A stretch of DNA of 28,772 nt, taken from NCBI GenBank assembly GCA_044238735.1, contig JBIICS010000020.1, positions 1 through 28,772 on the forward strand, written 5' to 3'. The translations under genes were made by a program, and so were the position numbers. Position 1 is the stretch's first letter, and each line of letters begins with the position of its first letter. This stretch comes from JBIICS01 sp044238735. GTDB taxonomy: Bacteria; Bacteroidota; Bacteroidia; UBA4408. The notes beneath the pieces are model-generated. The model ran no database searches. It saw only the letters and a program-made list of their open reading frames with translations, and was not told the origin of the DNA. Shown here in pieces: positions 16,606 to 24,882 of the stretch.

Positions 16606-19600
16606 TTATTTTGCATTCTTTAATGCAACGTTAAATATATCATGAATCTTGGTACGAATACCCATTTTAATGATTTTCTTATTTTCTGAATCTGGATTTA
16701 CACGATTAGACAAAAAGACAAAAACAAGGCCTGTCTCCGGATCTGCCCAGGCATAAGTGCCTGTAAATCCGCTATGACCAAAACTCAATAGACTAGCAGA
16801 GGCACCAGTTGGAGTATCTTTTAACTTATCAGGTTCCTGTTTTTCAAAACAGAGTCCTCTTCTATTACCCGTTTCACAAAACTGACAAGAAGTAAATGTT
16901 GATATAGTCTCTTTTTTTAAATACTCAACATTATTATAAATCCCTCCATTTAACAACATCTGCATTAAAACGGCCAAATGTTGGGCATTTCCAAATAATC
17001 CCGCATGTCCGCCAACACCCCCTAACATTGCCGCTCCTTGATCGTGTACATCACCCTTTAAAATCTGCTTCCTAAATATTTTGTCGTCCTCAGTCTGAAC
17101 TATTTGATCTAAATTAAAATGGGTACGTGGCTTATAACGTATACTCCATAATCCCATTGGCTTGTAAAACATATCCGTAACAAAAGAATCTAACGTTGTG
17201 TGGGTATACTTTTCAATAATTTTTTTCATTAAATAATAACCCAAATCGCTGTAATTATATTTTTTGGGTCCTAAATCGCAATCGTAAATCTTTTTATACA
17301 AGGTATCTAAATAATCATTTCTTAAGTACATTCCATCAGCAACCCGAATAGTAAAATTTTCAGTTGGAATTTCACTGTAATACAAAGAACGCATACTATC
17401 ACTTTTAATTGTAAGCGTATAGAAGGGAATCCAAGAAGGAAGACCAGACTGATGACTTAACACCTCCTTAATAACTAAACCCGATTTATTTGTTCCATTT
17501 AATTCGGGCAAATGTTTTCCAAGCGTATCATCTAAGCTTATAAATCCATCCTCATAAAGCTTCATAATAGCCAAACTACTTGCAGCAATTTTTGTAACTG
17601 AGGCCATATCGTAAATGCTATTATTATCAATTTTATTAGATTCATCGTATGAATACTTACCAAAACTTTTACTATAAAATATTTCACCATTTTTTGCCGC
17701 CACAACCTGACAACCCGGAAATGCTTTTTCTTTTATACCTGAAACTATAATTTGCTCCACTCTTTTAATTGTAGTATCCTTTATATTTAACTGAACAGGT
17801 AATTTAAATCGAACTATATTTTGAGTTTTGGTGTTTAATCCATCATATAATTTAAAAAATGGTGGAACGGAAACAGGCAATCTACCCCGAGAACCCAGAG
17901 CTCCCGCAATAATTTGTGCAGTTACAGACTGCGTTTGGGCATTATCCTCATAACTCTCTATTAATGCAGCAAATTTATTTACCGATTTAAGCTTACTGAT
18001 ACTGTATGCATTTCCAAACATGGATACAATTAACGGTTTAACTGAACTTAGTGTATCCAATAACGATGCTGTATAAGACGGCATTCCGAAATTGCTTTCA
18101 GGCCTTGTTTGTATATTAAACACACCGGCAACAATTAAATTATAATTTAGCAGTTGAGCCTTTAAAGAATCAATCTCTCTTAGTTTAGCATTCTTAGGTA
18201 AATTAAAGTGATCTACCTTTGCATAAACACCGAGCGTGTTCTGAAAATCATTCACTTTCTCTTCGTTAATGGCTAATGAGGCTATTTTTAGTGTATCGTT
18301 TAATTTTAAAGGAAGAATATCGTTTCTGTTTATAAGTGTAGTTATAGCCTCTTCTATAATTAAACGATTAACCAATTCAGACTCTGAGGTGTTGATGTCC
18401 TCGTATATATTTTTTAAATCAACCGGTTTATAATTATTTAATCCTAACCATTCTTTAAAGCGAAGAATTTTCAGGCATCTTGAATTAATTTGATCCCAGG
18501 ATATGATTCCCTGATAAATTGCTTCCTGAATTTGCTCCATCGCTTTTGGAACATCCTCTGCATTTAAAAGCACATCATTGCCAGCAATTATTGCCTTTAA
18601 ATCTACAATTCCGGGTTCATAAAATTTCGCAACCCCCTTCATGTTTAGGGCATCCGTAAAAATTAATCCTTTGTAATTTAACTCATCCTTTAACAGATCG
18701 TTTACAATTTTTGGGCTGAGGGTAGAGGCAAGATTAGGTGTACTATCCAGATTAGGGATATATAAATGTGCAACCATTGCTCCCAGCAATCCTTGCCTAA
18801 ATAAATGCCTAAATGGGTATAACTCCAAACTATCTATTCGTTCTCTGCTGTGTTTTATAATAGGGAGTGTTAAATGCGAATCGCTATCGGTATCTCCATG
18901 TCCGGGAAAATGTTTTCCACTCGTTAACACGTGCTGGTCCTGCATTCCTCTCATATACATGATCCCCTTCTGAGTAACACTTCTTTTATCTTCCCCAAAA
19001 GACCTATTACTAATAACCGGATTTGCAGGATTATTATTTATATCGATATCGGGAGCAAAATTAATATGGGTTCCTATCCGCTTACAATGCTTTGCAATTT
19101 CTGAACCCATTCTGTAAACCAAAGTATCGTTTTTAATGGCTCCCATCATCATTTGACGAGGAAATTTAAATGTACTATCCAAACGCATCGATAATCCCCA
19201 CTCTGCATCAATAGAAATCATTAAGGGCACCTTAGACAGCGACTGATAATAATTTGTTAAAGCAGCTTGCCTTACCGGCCCACCCTGAAAAAATATAATA
19301 CCCCCAACCTTATAATCGTATACCAGTGATGCTATTTGATCCTTATGCTCTTTTCCTTTATTGGAATAAGCCGGAATCATAAACAATTGCGCTAAACGTT
19401 CATCGGGAGTGAGCGCATTATAAACCGAATCTGCCCAAGAATACCTGGAGGTGTCTAATTGATTATAAACATCTTTTACATAAGAAGAGTACGGAAATTT
19501 TCTTTCATCTTCCTTTGCTGCTTTCTTATTAACCTCATCAGCATCTAATCTAATTGCATATTCGTGCAATTGTTGTTTTTTCGACTTCTTTTTTTTACGG

Positions 19601-19725
19601 GAATGATTAGTATTGGTTGAATCGAACGGACAAACCGGATCGTTATCGGTAGGGTGTGCTGGAAAATAACCCCACGAAAATACGAGTGAAATTAAGAATA
19701 AATATAAGAGGGCTTTTTTCAACAT
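16606..19725 (-). CDS. GH3 (NagZ-like) glycosidase-serine hydrolase fusion
   Basis: A 1039-residue exported enzyme with two catalytic modules. A signal peptide (about 1-24) is followed by a polybasic patch with KKKKSKK (44-50). The GH3 domain (about 105-430) has the NagZ motif KHFPGHGDTDSDSH, with the Asp282-His284 dyad and nucleophile Asp358 in FTDALNMKG. A GH3 C-terminal-type domain covers about 455-625. A beta-lactamase-like hydrolase follows (about 650-1035): Ser709 and Lys712 in ASVTK, Tyr825 in YSD, and HSG (984-986). Such fusions occur in other Bacteroidota. NagZ homology suggests removal of N-acetylglucosamine from murein fragments, with the serine hydrolase acting as a peptidase or esterase on the peptide part; that pairing is inference. 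It is flanked by non-coding gaps of 132 and 151 bases and seems to be a single-gene unit. Confidence 0.92.
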   Translation of the reverse strand: MLKKALLYLFLISLVFSWGYFPAHPTDNDPVCPFDSTNTNHSRKKKKSKKQQLHEYAIRLDADEVNKKAAKEDERKFPYSSYVKDVYNQLDTSRYSWADSVYNALTPDERLAQLFMIPAYSNKGKEHKDQIASLVYDYKVGGIIFFQGGPVRQAALTNYYQSLSKVPLMISIDAEWGLSMRLDSTFKFPRQMMMGAIKNDTLVYRMGSEIAKHCKRIGTHINFAPDIDINNNPANPVISNRSFGEDKRSVTQKGIMYMRGMQDQHVLTSGKHFPGHGDTDSDSHLTLPIIKHSRERIDSLELYPFRHLFRQGLLGAMVAHLYIPNLDSTPNLASTLSPKIVNDLLKDELNYKGLIFTDALNMKGVAKFYEPGIVDLKAIIAGNDVLLNAEDVPKAMEQIQEAIYQGIISWDQINSRCLKILRFKEWLGLNNYKPVDLKNIYEDINTSESELVNRLIIEEAITTLINRNDILPLKLNDTLKIASLAINEEKVNDFQNTLGVYAKVDHFNLPKNAKLREIDSLKAQLLNYNLIVAGVFNIQTRPESNFGMPSYTASLLDTLSSVKPLIVSMFGNAYSISKLKSVNKFAALIESYEDNAQTQSVTAQIIAGALGSRGRLPVSVPPFFKLYDGLNTKTQNIVRFKLPVQLNIKDTTIKRVEQIIVSGIKEKAFPGCQVVAAKNGEIFYSKSFGKYSYDESNKIDNNSIYDMASVTKIAASSLAIMKLYEDGFISLDDTLGKHLPELNGTNKSGLVIKEVLSHQSGLPSWIPFYTLTIKSDSMRSLYYSEIPTENFTIRVADGMYLRNDYLDTLYKKIYDCDLGPKKYNYSDLGYYLMKKIIEKYTHTTLDSFVTDMFYKPMGLWSIRYKPRTHFNLDQIVQTEDDKIFRKQILKGDVHDQGAAMLGGVGGHAGLFGNAQHLAVLMQMLLNGGIYNNVEYLKKETISTFTSCQFCETGNRRGLCFEKQEPDKLKDTPTGASASLLSFGHSGFTGTYAWADPETGLVFVFLSNRVNPDSENKKIIKMGIRTKIHDIFNVALKNAK

Positions 19726-19823
19726 TTTAAAGATACCTTTTGATAGGATTATGATTTTTTGAGTTAGAACTTCTTTTTAACAAAATCCATGTTAACTCTT
19801 TTGACATTTTAAAAATATATGTA

Positions 19824-19854
19824 TTTAGTAAGGTGTATTTTATTGGTATCTTCG
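19824..19854 (+). promoter_or_regulatory. Candidate promoter for lgt
   Basis: TATCTTCG (19847-19854) matches TAnnTTTG at all but one fixed position, with TTT in place of TTG at 19824-19826, 20 bases upstream. A start shortly after it would give a leader of about 15 bases before the GTG codon at 19877. Confidence 0.4.
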
Positions 19855-19876
19855 GGCTAAATAAAAAAACACCGTT

Positions 19877-21169
19877 GTGTATCCTAAATTATCCGATTTA
19901 ATTAAAGATCTATTTGGTTTAGATATTCCTTTACCCATTCAAACTTTTGGCTTTTTTGTAGCGATTGCCTTTGTTTTAGCCAATTATACTTTTGCTTATG
20001 AAATGAAGCGAAAAGAACAAGAAGGCCTAATGAAAGCCTATACCTCTAAAATTAAAAATCATCTCAGTCACGACTATATACAATACGCTATATCGGGCAT
20101 TATAGGATTATTAATTGGCTATAAAGGTGTTTATTTGTTTATAAACTACGGTGTATTTGCAAGTAACCCCCAGGCTCTTTTACTAAACCAAGAAGGCCAT
20201 GTGCTGGGTGCCCTAGGTGGATTGATTGTTGGTGTTTATTTAAAATATAAAGAAATTAGGGATTCAAAAAAACTACCCGAATACTCAGAAAACACCGTAC
20301 ACCCCTATCAGCTGGTTGGAAATATGACTATTATTGCGGCCTTTGCAGGACTACTAGGTGCTAAAATTTTTCATAACCTCGAAAACCTTGATGAATTTTT
20401 AAGAGATCCCATCGAAAATATGATTTCCTTTAGTGGTCTTACCATGTATGGAGGTTTAATTGTAGGATCAATTGCTGTTATCCTTTATGCCCGAAAACAC
20501 AACTTAAATATTAAACATGTTATTGATGCTTGTGCTCCCGGATTAATGCTGGCTTATGGGATTGGTCGTTTAGGCTGCCATGTTAGTGGTGATGGTGACT
20601 GGGGCATCCCGAATAGTGCCTATAAATTTACAGATGTTAAAACCGCAGTTGTAGCTTCTAAACAAGATTACCTTAACAGTATTAACGATAATCTTATTTA
20701 TTACCAGCGTTCATTTGAGGGAATTAAGGAAATTAAAACCGTAAATGATGTGCCCAACATCGCTTTTAAAGGTCCTGATTATTTACCAACCTGGCTATTT
20801 AGTTACAATTTTCCTCATAATGTTGTAAACGACGGTTCGCCAATACAAGGTTGCGAAGGAAATAATTGCTATGCATTGCCAATAGGTGTTTTTCCAACCT
20901 CCCTATACGAAGCAATTTTTTGTGTTTTGCTTTTTTTATTATTATTTGGAATTCGTAAAAAAATAAATATACCCGGCCAATTGTTTAGTATTTATTTAAT
21001 GCTTAATGGGTTTGAACGATTTTGGATTGAAAAAATAAGAGTAAATACTAACTATAATATTTTAGGTGGAATTACACAGGCAGAAATTATCTCTATGGTG
21101 TTATTTTTATTAGGATTAATTGGTCTGCTTTATTTTAAAAAAGCTCACTCATCCGCTAAAGCTAATTAA
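19877..21169 (+). CDS. lgt: Prolipoprotein diacylglyceryl transferase
   Basis: Inner-membrane enzyme that moves the diacylglyceryl group from phosphatidylglycerol to the lipobox cysteine of prolipoproteins, the first step of lipoprotein maturation. Multiple membrane helices with SGLTMYGGLIVG (186-197) and GIGRLGCHVSGDGDWG (228-243; Arg231), the Bacteroidota version of the Lgt signature. At 430 residues it is longer than E. coli Lgt, with a hydrophilic insert (about 248-325). The start is GTG: MYPKLSDLI at this position aligns with N-termini of relatives and there is no ATG nearby. It is 3 bases from the inositol monophosphatase-like gene. Confidence 0.94.
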   Translation: MYPKLSDLIKDLFGLDIPLPIQTFGFFVAIAFVLANYTFAYEMKRKEQEGLMKAYTSKIKNHLSHDYIQYAISGIIGLLIGYKGVYLFINYGVFASNPQALLLNQEGHVLGALGGLIVGVYLKYKEIRDSKKLPEYSENTVHPYQLVGNMTIIAAFAGLLGAKIFHNLENLDEFLRDPIENMISFSGLTMYGGLIVGSIAVILYARKHNLNIKHVIDACAPGLMLAYGIGRLGCHVSGDGDWGIPNSAYKFTDVKTAVVASKQDYLNSINDNLIYYQRSFEGIKEIKTVNDVPNIAFKGPDYLPTWLFSYNFPHNVVNDGSPIQGCEGNNCYALPIGVFPTSLYEAIFCVLLFLLLFGIRKKINIPGQLFSIYLMLNGFERFWIEKIRVNTNYNILGGITQAEIISMVLFLLGLIGLLYFKKAHSSAKAN

Positions 21170-21172
21170 TAT

Positions 21173-21964
21173 ATGAATCTGGAGAATTTAACCCAACACG
21201 TTTGCGAACTTGCAATAGAAACAGGTGAATACATCAGAAAGGAAAGGGCACAGTTTAATAGTAATGCGGTTGAAGAAAAATCTACCAACAGTTTAGTAAG
21301 TTATGTTGATAAAACTGCAGAAATTAAAATTATTGAAAAGCTTTCTAAATTATTACCTGAAGCCGGCTTTATAGCAGAAGAAGGCACTAACACTAAACGT
21401 GGCGCTAATTATAACTGGATAATAGATCCATTGGATGGTACAACCAATTTTATTCACGGTATTCCTTGTTATGCTGTTAGCATAGGATTAATGCGCGACC
21501 ATGAAATGGTGAGCGGTGTAATATATGAGGCCAATATGAAGGAGTGTTTTTTTGCTTGGAAAAATGGTGGTGCATTTTTAAACAATAAAGCCATTAAGGT
21601 TTCCAAATCTTCCTTACTTAAAGATTCTTTATTAGCTACCGGGTTCCCCTATTATAATTACGGAAAACTAGATCAATACTTGGATTTATTTAAATACTTA
21701 CTTAAACATTGCAGGGGAGTTAGAAGACCTGGTTCGGCTGCAACGGATATGGCTTATGTTGCAGCAGGCAGATTTGATGGATTTTATGAATACAGCTTAC
21801 AGCCCTGGGATGTGGCGGCAGGTATTGTATTAATTAATGAAGCCGGTGGCAAAATATGCGACTTTAAGGGTGGAGATAATTATCTTTTTGGAGAAGAAAT
21901 AATTACGTCCAACTCTATTGTATTTAATGAATTAAAGGATCTTGTGTTAAAATACATGAAGTAA
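21173..21964 (+). CDS. Inositol monophosphatase family protein
   Basis: Magnesium-dependent sugar- or inositol-phosphate phosphatase of the IMPase/SuhB family. Metal ligands are visible as Glu70 (IAEEG), Asp85 and Asp88 in DPLDGTTNF and Asp213 in PWDVAAG. At 263 residues it has normal length, with no signal peptide. The ATG lies 3 bases after the lgt stop, so the two are probably cotranscribed. Substrate cannot be deduced; SuhB, CysQ-like and other phosphatases share these motifs, but the sequence looks closest to the inositol monophosphatase type. It ends 4 bases before the convergent EEP gene, with no room for a terminator. Confidence 0.92.
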   Translation: MNLENLTQHVCELAIETGEYIRKERAQFNSNAVEEKSTNSLVSYVDKTAEIKIIEKLSKLLPEAGFIAEEGTNTKRGANYNWIIDPLDGTTNFIHGIPCYAVSIGLMRDHEMVSGVIYEANMKECFFAWKNGGAFLNNKAIKVSKSSLLKDSLLATGFPYYNYGKLDQYLDLFKYLLKHCRGVRRPGSAATDMAYVAAGRFDGFYEYSLQPWDVAAGIVLINEAGGKICDFKGGDNYLFGEEIITSNSIVFNELKDLVLKYMK

Positions 21965-21968
21965 AAAA

Positions 21969-23147
21969 TTATTCCTTTTTAACCCCACTATTTAATCTAA
22001 TTAAAGCTGTAACCGGATAATGATCGCTTAATTCATCGGGTAATACCTGATAATTTTCAGTATTTAATTGTGGCGAATGAAAAATATAATCAATTCTATA
22101 GGGGGCAAAACGGCCTAAGTAGGTTCTACCGAAACCGTTACCCGATTCGCGATAAGCATCCTTTAAATTACTTGAAACTGTTTTAACAGAATAAGATAAA
22201 GGAGTATCGTTAAAATCTCCACAAACTATAAGTGGATAACGACAAGACGTTATACTTTTATTAATCCATTCCGCCTGTTCCCCCCTTTTTTCATAAGCAA
22301 TTTTTAATCGGGACAAAATTCTCTTACCTCCCTCCAGCTCATCTGTTTCTCGGTTGTTTCTTACGTCTTCAATAAACTTATAGTCTTTGTAACCAAAATG
22401 CACCGACTGCATATGTGTATTATAAACCCTTACTGTATCGCCACTAATTATTAAATCGGTATAAATGCAAATATTGTTTGCCTTTTCGCCAAACTTTATA
22501 ACCCCTTTGTTTACAATTGGGTATTTAGAATAAGTAGCAATACCCCACTGATGAGTACCATAAAGTGTTTTAGTGTATTCAATATGACTTTTATTGGCAT
22601 CTAAAAAAGTAATAAGAGTGTCGTGGGTTTTAAACTTTTTTTCTTTATCGTTGTAAAATTCCTGCAAACATAAAACATCAGGATTTTCCTCTTCTAAAAG
22701 AGAAAAAATCTCATTACGAGTTTCTTTATTATGCGACCAGTTATACAAATCAAAAACCCTTACATTATAAGTCATAACTTTTATTAAGGAACTATCACGC
22801 GCAACACTTTTATTATCTTTAAGCGGCTCTGTAATATTTAACTGAAAAAAAGCACCAATTTGATAAATACCACCAAGCAAAACAGAAAATGGGATAATAA
22901 AATATTTAGACCATTGTATAGCCCAATAAATAGCATTTAATACACAAACAATAAAGATATAAGGATATGCAAGCCCCAGAAAGGCTATGGGCCAAAAGTC
23001 AGCAGGACTAACATACGGAGTTACATAACAAAGCACCTGAAGCAAACAAACACTAATCGTAAAAAACAGAAATAATTTATTTATAAAAGATAATTTTCGG
23101 GGAGCTAATTTCTTACGCAGTGACGATATTTTAGTACCAGTACTCAA
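21969..23147 (-). CDS. Membrane-anchored endonuclease/exonuclease/phosphatase protein
   Basis: A 392-residue protein with three predicted N-terminal membrane segments (about 22-45, 53-76 and 82-102) followed by an EEP domain, the fold of DNase I and sphingomyelinases. Catalytic motifs are complete: MTYNVR (Asn128), LQEF (Glu163), NTHMQ (His245), GDFND (Asp311, Asn313) and SDHYP (His376). The substrate could be nucleic acid or a phosphoester lipid. The start appears to be TTG (23145-23147), since the first in-frame ATG would fall inside the EEP domain. It lies one base after the rhomboid gene and ends the mutL operon. This gene order is common in Bacteroidota. Confidence 0.9.
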   Translation of the reverse strand: MSTGTKISSLRKKLAPRKLSFINKLFLFFTISVCLLQVLCYVTPYVSPADFWPIAFLGLAYPYIFIVCVLNAIYWAIQWSKYFIIPFSVLLGGIYQIGAFFQLNITEPLKDNKSVARDSSLIKVMTYNVRVFDLYNWSHNKETRNEIFSLLEEENPDVLCLQEFYNDKEKKFKTHDTLITFLDANKSHIEYTKTLYGTHQWGIATYSKYPIVNKGVIKFGEKANNICIYTDLIISGDTVRVYNTHMQSVHFGYKDYKFIEDVRNNRETDELEGGKRILSRLKIAYEKRGEQAEWINKSITSCRYPLIVCGDFNDTPLSYSVKTVSSNLKDAYRESGNGFGRTYLGRFAPYRIDYIFHSPQLNTENYQVLPDELSDHYPVTALIRLNSGVKKE

Positions 23148-23148
23148 G

Positions 23149-24036
23149 CTACTTTTTATCGTTACTTAATTTAAATAATATTTCCTTTTCAGATTTAGAC
23201 AAACTTTCGTAGCCCGATTTGGATATTTTATCCAGTATTTCATCAATTACCTGTTGTTTCGACCTATCGTTACCATTAACCGAAGCTTTATTAGGGTTAC
23301 GATGCACCACTTTTATCTTGGATTTAGGTTTAAAAAGGGTTGAAATAATCTGAAATGGCGTATTAAAAATTTTAGCCCAATCATTCCCTTTTTTTAGTTG
23401 TGAAGCATATATAAAACCAAATGCGGCTCCACCCAGGTGAGCTATATGTCCACCTGCATTTCCATTTTTAATACTTATCAAATCCAATACAACAGAAATA
23501 ACCGCTATCCATTTAAGTTTAACTGGACCAAACAACATTAAATAAACTGTATAATTAGGAACGTAACTAGCTATAGCCACCAAAACTGCTAAAGCAGAGG
23601 CTGAAGCGCCAAGCGCATAAGCATAATTAACACCTGTGCCAAACACCGGAAATAAATTAAAAGCTAAAATAAATAGAACAGCACCAGCAACACCACCCAA
23701 AACATAAACCGCCAACAATCGCTTGCTGCTTAGTAAGTCGTTAAAAATTCTTCCGCCAAAATATAGAAACAATAAGTTAAATAAAATATGAAGCAAGTCT
23801 TCATGTAAAAACATATAAGTAAAAAGGGTCCAGGGCTTATACAGCAGGCTGCTTATATCCGCAGGAACAGCCAACCAATTAATGATAAACTTACTAAGGT
23901 AATTTCCATTACCCGACAAGAATGATACTAACCATACCAAATTTATGGCCAGAAAAACAGCAATATTTATTATAATTAGCTGACTTAACGTGTCACCTTT
24001 TTTAAACTCTTGCTTTATGTCGCTTATAAAACTCAT
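23149..24036 (-). CDS. Rhomboid intramembrane serine protease (second copy)
   Basis: Intramembrane protease of 295 residues with about six membrane helices. The catalytic pair is Ser145 in GASAS and His197 in GHIAHLGG. LHILFNLLFLYFGG is the usual conserved segment of the second helix. After the last helix comes a basic linker and a helical cytoplasmic tail (about 258-290, including DEILDKISKSGYESL) seen in other Bacteroidota rhomboids. It sits 3 bases behind the first rhomboid gene and is clearly not a recent duplicate of it. Substrates are unknown. Confidence 0.92.
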   Translation of the reverse strand: MSFISDIKQEFKKGDTLSQLIIINIAVFLAINLVWLVSFLSGNGNYLSKFIINWLAVPADISSLLYKPWTLFTYMFLHEDLLHILFNLLFLYFGGRIFNDLLSSKRLLAVYVLGGVAGAVLFILAFNLFPVFGTGVNYAYALGASASALAVLVAIASYVPNYTVYLMLFGPVKLKWIAVISVVLDLISIKNGNAGGHIAHLGGAAFGFIYASQLKKGNDWAKIFNTPFQIISTLFKPKSKIKVVHRNPNKASVNGNDRSKQQVIDEILDKISKSGYESLSKSEKEILFKLSNDKK

Positions 24037-24039
24037 CTT

Positions 24040-24882
24040 TTAGAAAGGATAGTTCCCTTTTTTCTTCCAATATCGGATTAATAAAAAACCAAAAATCATT
24101 CCTCCCAAATGAGCAAAGTGAGCTACATTGTCGGTAGGGTCGTTTTGAAAGCCTGCAAACAACTCAATTAACCCATAAATAGCCACGAAATACTTGGCTT
24201 TAATGGGTATAAAAAAATAAAGATAAATTAATGAATCTGGAAACATCATCCCAAAAGCCAAAAGAATTCCGAATAAAGCACCGGAGGCACCTACTATATT
24301 GGGGATACACAAATAATCGTTTCTGTATTGCAATAAAAACTCAATGGCACTGGCTTCTGCTCCCTTGGGGTTATTAATAGAAAGATCGTTATACTCATGA
24401 ATAAATGAATTTACAGTTTCCTGCATCTGAGGTGTGGGAAAGCTATTAGTAGCTATAAAGGCTTGCAAATTAGCCTCTGTTGGACTATTAATACAAGCTT
24501 GAACAGCGTCAAGCACAGGTTTTAAATCGAAATAAACCAATGCATAATGCAGCATTGCAGCACCAAAGCCAGTTAAGATATAATAAATTAAAAAACGTTT
24601 TCCTCCCCACACATTTTCAATTGCATTACCAAACATCCAAATTGCAAACATGTTAAAAAACAAGTGACTAAAGTTACCATGCATAAACATATAAGTTACC
24701 AACTGGTATGGACGGAAAGCATCTGAAGCAAAATAATGAAGGCCCAGGTACTGAGTTAAATCAATACCCTGCGTATAATTAAGCGAGATAGTTGCCAGAA
24801 AGAAAATGGCATTTATAATAATCAGATTTTTTACTACCGGAGGTAAATAACTAAAACCACGGGGTTGATAATAATTACTCAT
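24040..24882 (-). CDS. Rhomboid intramembrane serine protease (first copy)
   Basis: Intramembrane protease of 280 residues. Ser200 in GASGALFG and His255 in AHFAHLGG form the catalytic pair; FMHGNFSHLFFNMFA matches the conserved second helix. A long hydrophilic loop (about 118-190) separates the third helix from the catalytic helix. The start overlaps the end of mutL by 8 bases, so translation is probably coupled. With the second rhomboid it makes a tandem pair between mutL and the EEP gene. Confidence 0.93.
   Translation of the reverse strand: MSNYYQPRGFSYLPPVVKNLIIINAIFFLATISLNYTQGIDLTQYLGLHYFASDAFRPYQLVTYMFMHGNFSHLFFNMFAIWMFGNAIENVWGGKRFLIYYILTGFGAAMLHYALVYFDLKPVLDAVQACINSPTEANLQAFIATNSFPTPQMQETVNSFIHEYNDLSINNPKGAEASAIEFLLQYRNDYLCIPNIVGASGALFGILLAFGMMFPDSLIYLYFFIPIKAKYFVAIYGLIELFAGFQNDPTDNVAHFAHLGGMIFGFLLIRYWKKKGNYPF

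Noticed and set aside
23149..24882. Rhomboid pair as a recent tandem duplication
   Set aside because: The two proteins share only the catalytic motifs and general helix layout; loops, tails and most residues differ.
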